From Elysia crispata (lineage: Eukaryota; Mollusca; Gastropoda; Plakobranchidae): a DNA stretch of 64,000 nt. A program made the translations under genes and the position numbers. Below the pieces are notes generated by a model. The model made no database searches. It was not told the origin of the DNA and saw only the letters and a list, made by a program, of their open reading frames with translations. Positions 18,124-29,800 of this stretch are shown here, piece by piece (position 1 is the first letter of the stretch; the number at the start of each line of letters is the position of its first letter). The stretch lies in contig JAWDGP010006751.1 in assembly GCA_033675545.1 (NCBI GenBank), positions 25,001-89,000 on the forward strand. Reading direction: 5' to 3'.

Positions 18124-18690
18124 TTTGAGGGAAAGAAATTTGAAATGGATGAAAAGTTTTTGGGGAGCTCATCTTTCCTCAAACCTTAATCATCCTGGAA
18201 TGGACAATATTTATGGCATGTTACTCTAAGAGTCTTTCCAGCAATAACTGTGTCATCCCATATAAGGGCTCTCTCCACAAGACGTCATCATTACCATCAT
18301 ACCAAGCTGAATTTCCTTGTTATGTATGAAGTTATACCAAGTTTATCAAATATAAAACATTTTTTTCCCTTTAAATTTTTATGTTTTATAGAATAATTTA
18401 TCAGAATAATTTCACTTAACTGATATTGATAATTTATTCGAGCTATTGCTCATTTTGCTTCTGAATACATATACATGTGTTTTAGAAATGAGATATAGAG
18501 TACCTTTTTATTATGAGTCTGTGAAACTTTTGTTTATTGTGGTTACTTTTTTTTATTTTAATTTTTATTGGGCTGCAAGGAAATGGCTTGTCCTATTGAG
18601 AAATTAAAGGCAAATTATCTAAAATTGAAAAATAAGCTGCACATGAACAAATTGATATTTATTTTGAATTGGAGATATTTTTTTTAGTTA

Positions 18691-19050
18691 TGATAGTGAT
18701 CATTACATTTAAATTCTGACCTGTTTGGCACTGCTGTTTAGCCTAGTACTTTGGTTTAAATGTAGAATATTATATTTACTATTTTTAGAAATAAAGACTT
18801 ACGTATTTAATGATAGTGATCATTATATTTAAATTCTGACCTGTTTGGCACTGCTGTTAAGCCTAGTACTTTGGTTTAGATGTAGAATATTATATTTACT
18901 ATTTTTAGAAATAAGGACTTACGTATTTAATGACAGTGATCATTACATTTAAATTCTGACCTGTCTGGCATTGCTGTTTTAGCCTAGTACTTTGGTTTAG
19001 ATGTAGAATATTATATTTACTATTTTTAGAAATAAAGACATATGTATTTT
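18691..19050 (+). repeat. Three tandem copies of a 120-bp unit
   Basis: Units start at 18691, 18811 and 18931, each with TGATAGTGAT or TGACAGTGAT followed by CATTAYATTTAAATTCTGAC and ending near GAAATAAAGACTTACGTAT. Copies differ at only a few positions, so the expansion is recent. No coding potential is seen. Confidence 0.95.
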
Positions 19051-20399
19051 GTCTTCAGCCTTCAGCAATGCCAAAATGTTATTGTTATAAAGAATTTTTT
19101 TGTCTCATATCAAAACATTGCTAGTATGACAGAGAAATATGCATTGAGTAGCCTAGAGTATGGCTTTATTTGGTTTTTATTGCTTTTGTATTGTTAATTC
19201 TAATAGAACTTTTGCTTTTCCATACAAATCAAATTCATCCCCACAAAAGTTTTCCCCCTCTCTCTCTACATTCAAGGTAAATGATATTCAATACCAATGT
19301 ACAAAAGTTTTGGCTCTGTTTGTCAAGTCTGAAATATGTAAATTTGCTAGTTGTGTCTCGGCTAGTACAAAATGGCAGGCATGGCCTGAACATAGTGATG
19401 TTTGTAATTTATGCTTTTTTTTTTGGCATCATATTAACTTGGATTGCAGTACTGGTGATAGAATTTGGGATTGATTCATTTGAGTTTGAAAGATGAATTA
19501 TTTTACGAAATAAATTAAAACATATTTATCAAATTATTGTGGCTGATATATATTTCAATGTATTAAAGTTCTATGAAAAGCTGCATTTCATTCATTTTTT
19601 TAAAAGTCCTGGTCAGAAGTGAAAATCTCTAATCACAACAGAATCTTCTTGTGCTGATTTTGATCATATTGTTGGCGCTTAGCCTGAATAAAGGATGACA
19701 AAATACAACCTTTTCTCAGATGTACAACTGCTAGCGCTGTAATGCATTTTGTCACTGTACACTTCATAATCATATGCAACATGTATGTGTTTTTTTCCTT
19801 GAAAAAATGGCAGGAAAAAAATTATGTTTGAGGATGTTCTCATTTGATATAGATCATATTTCAAAGTAGGTCTGAAAGTGGAAATTATGTAAATAATTGG
19901 CTTAGGAGTGAAAAACATCATAGAAATTGTGCAGCAGTTTTTTTCTAATTGTATGGTGCTTAAGAGAACCTTAAAGCATGCAGGAAGAGGAATCTACATG
20001 TATTTCTAGTGAAAAAAAGATGGTTACTCCATTCGTTTCTGTTTTAATAAATTCATCATCTCATATTCATAAATTGTTGTTTGATTAACTTTTCGTTTGA
20101 TTTTGCTGTTGTGTTACTGTTAATTATTTCGCTTTATGTTTTTCTTTTTGGAGAAAAATGAAACACCACTCTCTCCTTCAAATCTCTGCAATTTTTCAAA
20201 ACTGGGGATTATCATAGGTCTATAGAACGCTCTGAAGGTTGTGTAGGTGTTTATTGTCTTTTTATGTCATGAAAAAAAAACTGTGCATACTAGAACTTAA
20301 ACTTAAAGATGAGGGGGGAGAAATCTATATGGAGCAGACTAACACATATGCACACTTATTTTGAAGCCTTCCTGCTTATATTGCACGTCACAATAATTA

Positions 20400-20861
20400 C
20401 AGGGGAATCCTTATAATTCAAATTGTTTGAGAATAGATTAAAACTTCAAAGTAAGAGGATTCGATTTGCAAAAAAAAAAAAGGGGCATGGCTGAACCTAT
20501 GACTCATTGAGTGAGTGTGTTTTGTGCCTGCAACGATCAACTCTCCCTTTCCACTGTCGCACGTTGCTACCAGTATCACTATTGTTACTGGAGCTTCTTT
20601 CTCAGCGCCTCATATGAGTTCAGCTCCCTTCTAGGCCAGAGATTAGCATTGCTTGCTGCTTCAGGAGATGAGAGACACAGTGCTTTAGTATTGCCTTATA
20701 TTGTGGTATTGACTTCAAATTAAGAGAAATGAACCTGAGAGACTTCGAAATACGAGTCCGATTGTAACAAAGCCAAAGAAAAAAAAAATAACATCCTCTT
20801 GCAAAATTCGGTTTATGAGTAATTCGAATAATTATACCTAGATTTTTTTAGGTTTCTACTG
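20400..20861. mobile_element. Candidate pogo/Tigger-like MITE
   Basis: The left end reads CAGGGGAATCCTTATAATTC and the right end, on the other strand, begins CAGTAGAAACCT and then has TATAATTATTCGAA. These resemble the CAG-starting terminal inverted repeats of pogo/Tigger elements. TA precedes the left end; the right flank is TG, one change from a TA target duplication. The interior (about 460 bases) encodes no transposase, so this would be a non-autonomous copy. Confidence is limited because the inverted repeats are imperfect. Confidence 0.42.
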
Positions 20862-21087
20862 TGCGTCTGTACTGACATTTAAGGTATTACTAAGCTCCAC
20901 CAATACCAAACCCTTTCTAACTTTGCAACATCTTGGGCCTAACTACACTTGTTCAATCTTCACTACACTAACCATTCAATTCTCAAGATTTGTAAATTTT
21001 TAATAAAAGAGGGCAAGGAATCTAGATTGAAAAAAATATGTATATATACACAAAAATACTTGGTAGCTTAACCATTTGTTTTACAGT

Positions 21088-23481
21088 TTACACAAGATCT
21101 TCAGCTGCCGTCATCAGAGGCGCCAACTGGCTATGAAAAATAACCTGAACTTAATTAAGAAGAGGAGGAAAGCTGTGGGGGAAGGGAGGGGAAAAGTTGA
21201 ATTGAATGCTTCTTTCAAAAATGTAATATTACAAAAAAATATTATTTTTAAATGCAGTATGAAGACAAATTCCAAATCTTGTGTGCAGGCAGATCCAGCC
21301 TTTGAATCAGATGGTGGATTTACATCTGCTAGATCTAACACAAGATTTCCTGATATTTTTTTTTTGGTTAAGGGTCATTCTGAACCATGGCAAAATCCAA
21401 GCATTTTTAAGAATCCTGAAATTTGATACCTCTGCAAGATCTCATCAATGATCAAGCTATTACTACAAAATACTAGTGTTAGGATTGACTGCCCGATCTT
21501 TGTTTCAGGATGAGTCTCGGTTTGCCACTATATGTAGGAACATTTTTGTTTTCTACCTATAAATTTGAGGCAGATAGCTCTTGGAATGGAAGTTCCCATC
21601 CTAAGAAAAAATTTGGTTCGACGGGATAGACAAGAGTTCAAAGAGACAGAAATGAAAAGGATTCTTCTAAGATAAGCAAATGCCTCAAAGCACATTTACA
21701 ACAATAATTAACACAAAACTTGTTCTGGAGTATTCACACGTTGTGGTTTATTCATAAGATTAAGACTTGGGAATTTGAAGAATATCATTAACCAGCATAA
21801 GATATTCAAAATGCTTTGTTCTCTTCAATAAAAGAAGAAAATTTAGAAATACATTAAAAAATCATTAGATTTTATAGACTGATAATTGATATAACTCTTG
21901 CATTCAATCAAGAATTCTGCAGGAAGAACTGCTTTCTCTGCTTAAAGTTGAAAATAATAACTTAAGAGTTAGACCAAACAGCAATCTTCACATACAGCGC
22001 AAGATCAATGCCACAGCACCCTTCTCAGTAATTCAATTGAAGCTTAAGAGATGGTAGATGAATGATAATAGAGCATCTACTGCCAATCACAGCTGGATAG
22101 CATAATTGCCTTAAAACATTTATTCAAAAAATTGAAAAAAAAATATTGGTAAATATTGATGTACTGTCCTTAACAAAAACACTTTTACCGAGATAGTTTA
22201 AGGTGTAAACAATCACAAAGATAGCATAATTCAAAATTACATATAGATGTTTCACCTTTTTTTTTTGGCTTCATCATTTACTTTACAAAAAGAATGAGAG
22301 AATGAGCTTTCCTTCCTATATGTCCATATACAACTATATGTAATTTTGAATAATGTCATCTTTAACCATGTAAGTTCAGGTTGGGTGATTGTTTACACTT
22401 TATTTTTTTTCTTTCTTCTTTCATCTGTGTATACTACGTACCCTTGGACTTGTATATCATTGTGCCCAAGAGTTTAGCATTTGTTTTTCATTCTATAATT
22501 ATTAAGATAGTAAAATGTTAAGACCTATTTTAGGCTAGGCACACTCAGTCAGTTCAATTCAAATTTCAGAAAAAAAGAAAACAATTATTTTTTCTATCCG
22601 ATACTTAATGGGATGAGCTATTGTTGTATAGCTTTTAGCATAATAGACAAAACAACTTTGTAATAGATGTCAGTGGCAGGAGTGACCCTGATCAAATCAA
22701 ATTTTTTAAAGTCTCTTCCTGCAAGAGTCACTGAAATCCATTGACCCATATAGGCCATTACATACCTACAGTGTGGACAATTCTGATCTTAAACAGATCA
22801 CCAAAGATGATTTTTGAACAAAATCTGTTGCTTAAACTATACAAAGTCGAAATGAATTACATGAGAAAAAATTTCATATCAACTAAATTAAGCATACAAC
22901 TAAGGAATTGTGAGCCCAGTATACAAACTACACTGCATAAGTGGTACATGTATTGGTAGACATCATCCCAATATGGCTGATTGTATACTATTGTTAGAGA
23001 TAAGATTGTAGCACCATTTCAGAAAGGAAAAGAAATATAACAAAAACAAAACTAGCAAATATTTTAAAATACTTTGTTGCAACCTAATATTCACTTTGAG
23101 GTCTTGAAATTGAGATACCTAGACAGAGACTGTTGATATGATATACACTTTCGGTGACTTCAAATCAAGTTCAGTTAACTATGTTGAACACAATGATTTA
23201 AATGCTTAAATCCTTGCCTATGTGCATAACACTAAGTTAATATGGCCACTGAGGTGGGCTACCATTGTAAACTAACAGCAGCACTTCGCATCATTTTATC
23301 ACTGGTGTAGGGCTTACAATTCTCAATCAGCTGATTTGAAATCTAAACTAAAACTTTAGAGACATGGTACCTGTAGCCAGCTGGCCACTTCAGTCATCAA
23401 ACTCAGCTTGATGAAACCTATTTTTAGGATGAGATAGCTTGCTCCAAACAGAAGGAACTGGTTCAGAGAAACACCCAAAAT
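21088..23481 (-). CDS. Possible orphan exon pair of an unrecognised membrane protein
   Basis: A minus-strand segment, 23371-23481, is bounded by a strong acceptor (long T run then CAG) and a CAG|GTACC donor. It reads 37 codons in phase 0 beginning ILGVSLNQFLLFGASYLIL and ending MTEVASWLQ. It is hydrophobic and looks like a membrane helix. A second segment, 21088-21126, follows a pyrimidine-rich AG and reads LAPLMTAAEDLV then stop, also phase 0, so the two could be joined as the C-terminus of a protein. I found no convincing upstream exon between 23.5 and 26.8 kb and I do not recognise the family. The next gene upstream on this strand is the TTC17-like gene, so an alternative 3' end of that gene is another option. 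Chance open frames cannot be excluded. Confidence 0.3.
22201..22400. repeat. Imperfect inverted repeat (MITE-like)
   Basis: The left arm (22201-22246: GTGTAAACAATCAC, then ATTCAAAATTACATATAG) is mirrored on the other strand by the right arm (about 22334-22399), which carries an extra block of about 20 bases. The arms flank a spacer of about 90 bases. The foldback structure suggests a small DNA-transposon derivative. No target duplication was confirmed. Confidence 0.6.
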
Positions 23482-26400
23482 CTGAAAAAAAAAATACTTC
23501 TCTTTTTATATATTCAGTCTGCAGCTGCTTTGAATTACAGACTCTTGAGTGCCAGCACGTGGATTTAGAATTTAGAGGATTGTAAAAGCACTGAATTTCA
23601 ACTTCATAATCTTCAAATCTTTGGGTTCACCAGGCCTGATCTGGAGCAGATTTATGAAATAAAAAACTTATTAACTCTTGTATCCTACCAAAGGGCAGGA
23701 TATCCCTTTAAATTCATCCAAGCCGTGGTAACTATAATTTTTTAATCAAAATTAGCTATTTCGGGTGTAGTATAAATATAATGTTTCATCAAATTTGCAA
23801 TGCATTGAACAGTTTGAAATTATTCCTAAGTGATTTGAATTTTGTTGAACCCACTACAATTTAAGTAGTGTGTATGACTTTTTATTATCTTGCTTTAACT
23901 ACGCACAAAGTCGATTACGGAAGGATAGAGTATCTACATAATCCATACAAGCCATGAAACCAATACACAAGTGAAAAGAAAACTTTCAAGTTAGAAAAAA
24001 AAATCTCTTTTATCACAGGATGGGGCAGATCTAACATGAAATCCAACAAAATAACAGTGAGGAACAACTGATTTGATGCAGCTAAAATAAAATTTGAAAA
24101 AAAAAAATCTGTTGTACTTGTTGAATTGACCAGAATTTTTGATGAATAAGCTCAAGCCACTTCCAGGCAAAAAATCCAGCCTCAGACATCTTGTCAGTTA
24201 ACAAGTCTAATAAAATATGTTGATGAGCATCGTCTACAACAGTATGATTCTCTTTTGTTCTCTCTAACCCTCCCAAAAAAATGAAATTAATCTCTAGCTC
24301 AGTTTTTCTGAGAAAACTGTATAACAGTAAAAGCTGTGATAAATGTGAAATGAAAAACAATTCAAACTCTAATGCAGTTCAACCTCATTCATTATGCTAT
24401 TACTTTCTAAAAAAAAATATTAAATGAAGATCATTTGTATTAATTGAGGTTATTCAACTTTGAAATGATTGGTGTCTATACATATTACACCAATTTGGGC
24501 TTTTAGAGATGTTTTCCAAGAGTATTTGCACAACTTTTAACACCTTCTTTTCATTTTGCCTTCATCTTATAAGATCTTTAAATCTAGAGAGATTTAGATG
24601 TAGACTTTATCTTTATCTGATCTTACACCTAATAAACAGGAAAGAGTTCGGAAAAACCCTAAAAAAAAAAAAGGCTTTCATTCTTTTCTGAGAAATCTTG
24701 GTTAATACTGACTAAGAGAGGTACACCGTATATCACAGTATATTTTTTAGTTCTTTATAAAACAATGAAACTTTAAATGCTTTAAAGCATGCTTGGAATT
24801 TAGACAAAGATAAAAATTTTTTCCAACCTATCACCTACACTCTATTCATCAAAGACTCGGTCTGTTTATTACCTAATCCTTTGTTTATATAAAAATAAGG
24901 AGACTCAAAGTTTGGCCAGCCATTTCTAGATTTAGATGTCTAGCTCAAAGAGCAATGCATTGAAATAGGTTCCAGCTAGTTTTGGGTGTTATCACAAAAA
25001 CTTGTTATTTACATTTACTTAAAACCAATTTGAAGGAAAAATGCTAACAGTTGTAGAATGTAAAACCGAAAAATTAATTAATAAAAAAAAAAATGTGGAC
25101 ATGCCAACTGAAACCTTTTGGTTTGGCACTAATCAGTCCAATACCCAAACCCGAAAGCGTTCAGTAATAGTAGCCAGTGTGTTATTGGGTGGGATATTTT
25201 TCGCATGAAAAAATTATTGTATAAAATACATAATATCATGTTTTGATCTGTTCATTATGTACATAAACTGTCACCAGATTTGACTGGGTTTCAAATGGAT
25301 TCCTGCAGCTTGTTAAGAAATGCGTTTTCATTATGCTAGTCATAAAGTCATTCTTCATGGAATATCATCTTCTTAAGTCAGGCTGCACACAGAGAGAGTC
25401 ATTTGCCACTTGTTGCTTAAGAACAAACAACAGGATGAGTGTAGTATCAAGCCACATGGTATATGGCATGAGCAGCTAAAATAATGTCCCACAAAAATAT
25501 AAAATTCCTTGTTAATTAAATAATAACCCTGCTAACAAGGCCATGAAAGTCAAAAGACACTTGACCTTGCAAGTAGCATATACTGCACTTGTTTAGTAAT
25601 TCTATCTTCCATTCACACATATTAAAAGTTGCAAACTTATCTTATCCTGGTTGTTTTCAGTTTCAAATGATTTTTTTTTTCAACTATGGCCGCTGAAATA
25701 TTACTGCAAATACTTGAAAAGGCAGAATCTTATATTAATTTATCTTGTCAAAGAATACCTATTCATTTATGATGCCAGACATTCCAAACATAAAGATTGT
25801 AATCTGCCTGTTTCTACTGACTCTTTCTTCTGCCATAAAATCTTCTATGTAACTAGCCTAGAAATATCACTCTTTCATCTTTCACCATGCTGGTAATATT
25901 ATTTATGTGTGACTTGTGGCAAAGTAATATGAGGTATTACTTTTTATCATTGAACTGAACAAGCCAGATATGGTATTTTCCTTTATTTTATATTTCCACT
26001 GTGGGTGATGTACAGAAATGGAGAAGTGTAGCGAGTGGCTGGCGATATGATGAATAATGTATGGCATATGACTTTTTTGTGTGTACCGCCTGGCTAAGGC
26101 TGGTGTATTCTTTTGGGAAATGTTCAAAACATGAAAAACTAATCATATTTTGGACTGGGCAGAGCTTTGACAGTGTTTACAATGGAGAATGCAGTACCTC
26201 TCCCCTTAGTTGGTTTGTCCGAAGATTGTATTTCTCAATGAAAGTCCTCATAACTCATTTATGCTATAAGTTTGTTACTGGAAAACTTACTTTTTCTGTG
26301 CTTTTAATTACATCAAATACCATAATTTGTATAAAAACAGTAAAGACAGGATGCGCATATTGACTTCTTTGGTTAAATATCTTAAGTTTTTTCTTCCTTT

Positions 26401-26843
26401 TCTTTTTATATTTAAATTTGGGTTGTCTGACAACATAAAGATATTTTTTTTTCTTATTGCTTGCTAAAAACTAAGTGTGTTCCTACATTGTAGAAAGTTG
26501 GCCAATCCCCAAAGACCTTTTAGAAAATCACAATAAGAAACTTAAGTGCAGTTTTAGAACATACATACTAAAGCAACAAGATCTCTAATACAACAATATC
26601 CAGGTTATAATTTGATATTTGACTTATTGTCTGCTTTCTCATATTTTCGTCAAGCTTCCATAATTATAAAGAAAACTTATGACTGTAAATTATTGGTATT
26701 TCTTTTGTAATGGTTTTGAAAAGACAAATTTGGGGTTAACAGAAAATTCATAATTGCTTTGTAAAACTTTAGCCTAAATATTGAGCATAACCTACAAAAT
26801 GTGAGTACAACTATATTTTAGTTTTGGCAAGTGTGTTTAAACA
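23482..26843. other. Intergenic or TTC17-like 3' flank
   Basis: AT-rich non-coding DNA. It should include the 3' UTR of the TTC17-like gene, whose stop is at 26844. No canonical AATAAA lies close to that stop on the minus strand; one is near 25982. The frame at 24082-24360 (minus) has some protein-like composition but no good donor. Confidence 0.5.
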
Positions 26844-29800
26844 TTAAAACCCATTGCCATTGTTTTTCCTAGATTTTCCGCAGACTCGCCTGTTTATGCC
26901 AAGCTTCATAGAACGCATTGCCATCGCTCTGTTAAAGTGCCTCTGCTGAGAAGGCTGAAGCTGCAAGGCTGCTGCGGAAGATGACTTAGATCCTGGCCCA
27001 GTATCTGTGCTGCTATTTTCCTCCCCTTTTCCATGTGCCAGACTTGCCTCTAAAGATATAACCACCCCGAATAGAAGACCCACACCCAGTGAAAGGAGGA
27101 CAAACAGGGTGAGCTGTGCAACGGATGGAAGATTTCCATTGTCCTCATCATTTATTGTGCTCTGTCCTGCCCCGCTGCCACTGAGCCAGTCGGTGGCAAT
27201 TCCTTCCCCTGTAAAGCCCCGAGCTTCCAGCTCTCGGAGGTGCAGCTTAGCCGGAGCAAAGCCTGGGTTGAGAGCTAGGGCCTGTTGGAAGTGTGCTGCT
27301 GCCTGCCTTGCATGCTGCGGATGCGGTTCTGATCCCTCTCTTTCGGCTAGCGCCCTCAATGACTGACCCAGGGTAAAATGCTGCAGCCAGGGAGAGGCTG
27401 TGCTGTTCTCGTCATGGTGAAGCTTGAGAGATCTCCATGCTAGAAGAATTGCATCCTCCAAGTACTAAGGATATGGACAAGAAAAAAAAAAAAAAAAGCG
27501 ACAATATTCCATCTTTCTAAATATGTTCACAAAATATTCACAAGAAAAGTTTTCCTTCTTTTTTTTTCAAAACTTTTGATGAGTAGTTGCCTCTCCCCTA
27601 ATCAGAGTTCGAAAAAAAAAAAAAAGAATAACTGTGTATTGTCCCAAAATTTTTAAGCATGGAACACACTCACCTCATACTTAAATGCCTTAGACCAATG
27701 CAGCTCTACTGATTTTATTTTCACATTCAGGTGATCAGGAGATTGCATGAATCAAGAATAACTAGACAATAAAATTACAGAAATGTGAGCTTGGAAGTGC
27801 ACGACAACAAATTCAGCGTTTCCAGCATTGCACAATCTTGTTTTTGAAGCTAATAATTCTTTTACTTCTATATTGCTGATATGGATGTAAAAAACAACAA
27901 ACAAACAAAACAAAAAAGATTTATCTTTCTCTTCACGTTTTAAAAAGTGAAAGAAATTAATGGCAAACCTCATGGACACTGAATGTTTCTAACCTTTATA
28001 GTCCCAGGGTATTTTGCATATAATTAGTCTTTCTCCCCCTTCCCCCCCCAACCTAATCAAAAAAAAGATGGCAAAAAAAAAAAAATAAAATAAACATGAT
28101 AGATTAGACAAAGCAAAAAGTACCAATTTAACTGTAAGGAAAAAATGTATGTATGTATTATTATAAAAGAACAATAATTCTAATTATGTAAATTAACTTC
28201 TGCAACATTGTTCAAGCTTGACATTTGCGATTCTTTCTAGGAATTTCCAGTTTTTGTCACATTTTTCCATTTTGATTTACTGGCCATAAAGTGTGTAAAG
28301 CTGCTAAGAATAATGGAAAAACCTGCTCTTTAAACATTTTGTGGAAATAGAAGCCTTAAAGACTCAAATTCTGATGATCTGAAAAACTGCTCGCAGTTCT
28401 AATCAATTCTGATCATGTAAAGGGGCTAAAAAATGTTAAACTTTGGCCGAGTTTGCACAAATTGCCTCATATTTGTTACATATATGACAATTTGGGGTTT
28501 AAAAAAAAATCAAAACAACCTTATATTCAACATAATATAATTATCCATACCTATTTCTATACCAAACTTTAGAAAAGCCCTAGAGATAAAATATTGACAT
28601 TTTTTACCTAACAAGCCTGATCAAAACTCACTTCAGCACAAAGAAACAACCAGTACACAAGCATATGCAAAGCGAAAATTTACCTGTAAATTTAATAAAA
28701 CACGAGCTAGATTCAGAAGCACATTTGAGTTGTTGGGTGATATACTTAGAGCCTTGCGAAAACACTCTATGGATGTCTGTGTGTTCCCTTTAATCCTCCA
28801 AAAGTTTCCTATGAGATTATATACCTGGGCAGCGTGTTCTTTCTGGCAGTTACAGGAGAAAAGAGAAGATAAATATTAGCATAACATGTCAACAACATAA
28901 ATCACCCTTGGGCACCTAAACAACCAATGAAATAGATATTGTAAATTAAAAGAAATGAAAAATCTAAGAAGTCTTTTCTACACTATTTTAGGGACCATAT
29001 AAATCCAATATGTATAAAGTGTGTATTAGAATGAGATGGATTGAATAGTTTGATCGCACGTAAAGTCCTTGCACGTAAAAGAACCTTAGGTAGAATAAAA
29101 TTTTGAAATTAAAAAAAAAAACAGCTTTTACCACTTCAAAATACTTAACTGATTCCATCACCAGTTAACTGACCTGCAGTTCCATAGCATGATGAAATGT
29201 TATAACTTCTAAGAATATGTTCGTAAAAAAGATGTTTAATCAGTCAAAACTGTGCTTGCCAGTATAATTGTACCCAAAACTTAAGTGCTGAATCATTCAC
29301 CTTCTTAAAACTTAAAAGATTTGCCCTATTCTTCGAGGAAAAAGATTATTTTGTACAAATTTTCACATCAAGAAAACCAGACATTCTGAAATAAAAAAAA
29401 ACATACAAAAAAAAAAACAACAAAAAACACATCTGCAAACGGTAATCATACGATTATATTTTTCACTGAAATTTGCACTAGCAAGATGTACAGTGTATAT
29501 ACATTACAACACAAGAAAAGCTCATTAATGCTCTAGAAGAACTAAATACATGCAGCAATGCCAATGGTTGCATTCTCAAGAACAATTTAGACAGTCTAGG
29601 AATATCATTCCTTGAGTACTGATTTCAGAATGGAACTTTTATTGTTGATGAGTCAAAGATTAATAAATTTGATTAAGTCTTAAGTAAATATAAAACCTAC
29701 ATATGTATATGTATCTATCTATCTATTTGTATATATATATTTCAAGGTCTGACCTGTTCAGGGCCTGCTTTCTCTACATCTCGCCGCGTCTTCCTTAACT

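Larger units (their letters stand above)
14268..18690. other. OAF 3' UTR and intergenic sequence
   Basis: AT-rich non-coding sequence. The first part is OAF 3' UTR; an AATAAA lies at 14511. A (TA)n tract lies near 18.06 kb and a G-run near 15975. A plus-strand frame at 15699-15850 follows an acceptor-like TTCCAG and ends FIEAARKQLDQFRVLEI, but no upstream exon was found. Confidence 0.5.

Noticed and set aside
24082-24360. 92-codon minus-strand frame with KMSEAGFFAWKWLELIHQK
   Set aside because: No convincing donor or family match; kept only as a remark on the region.
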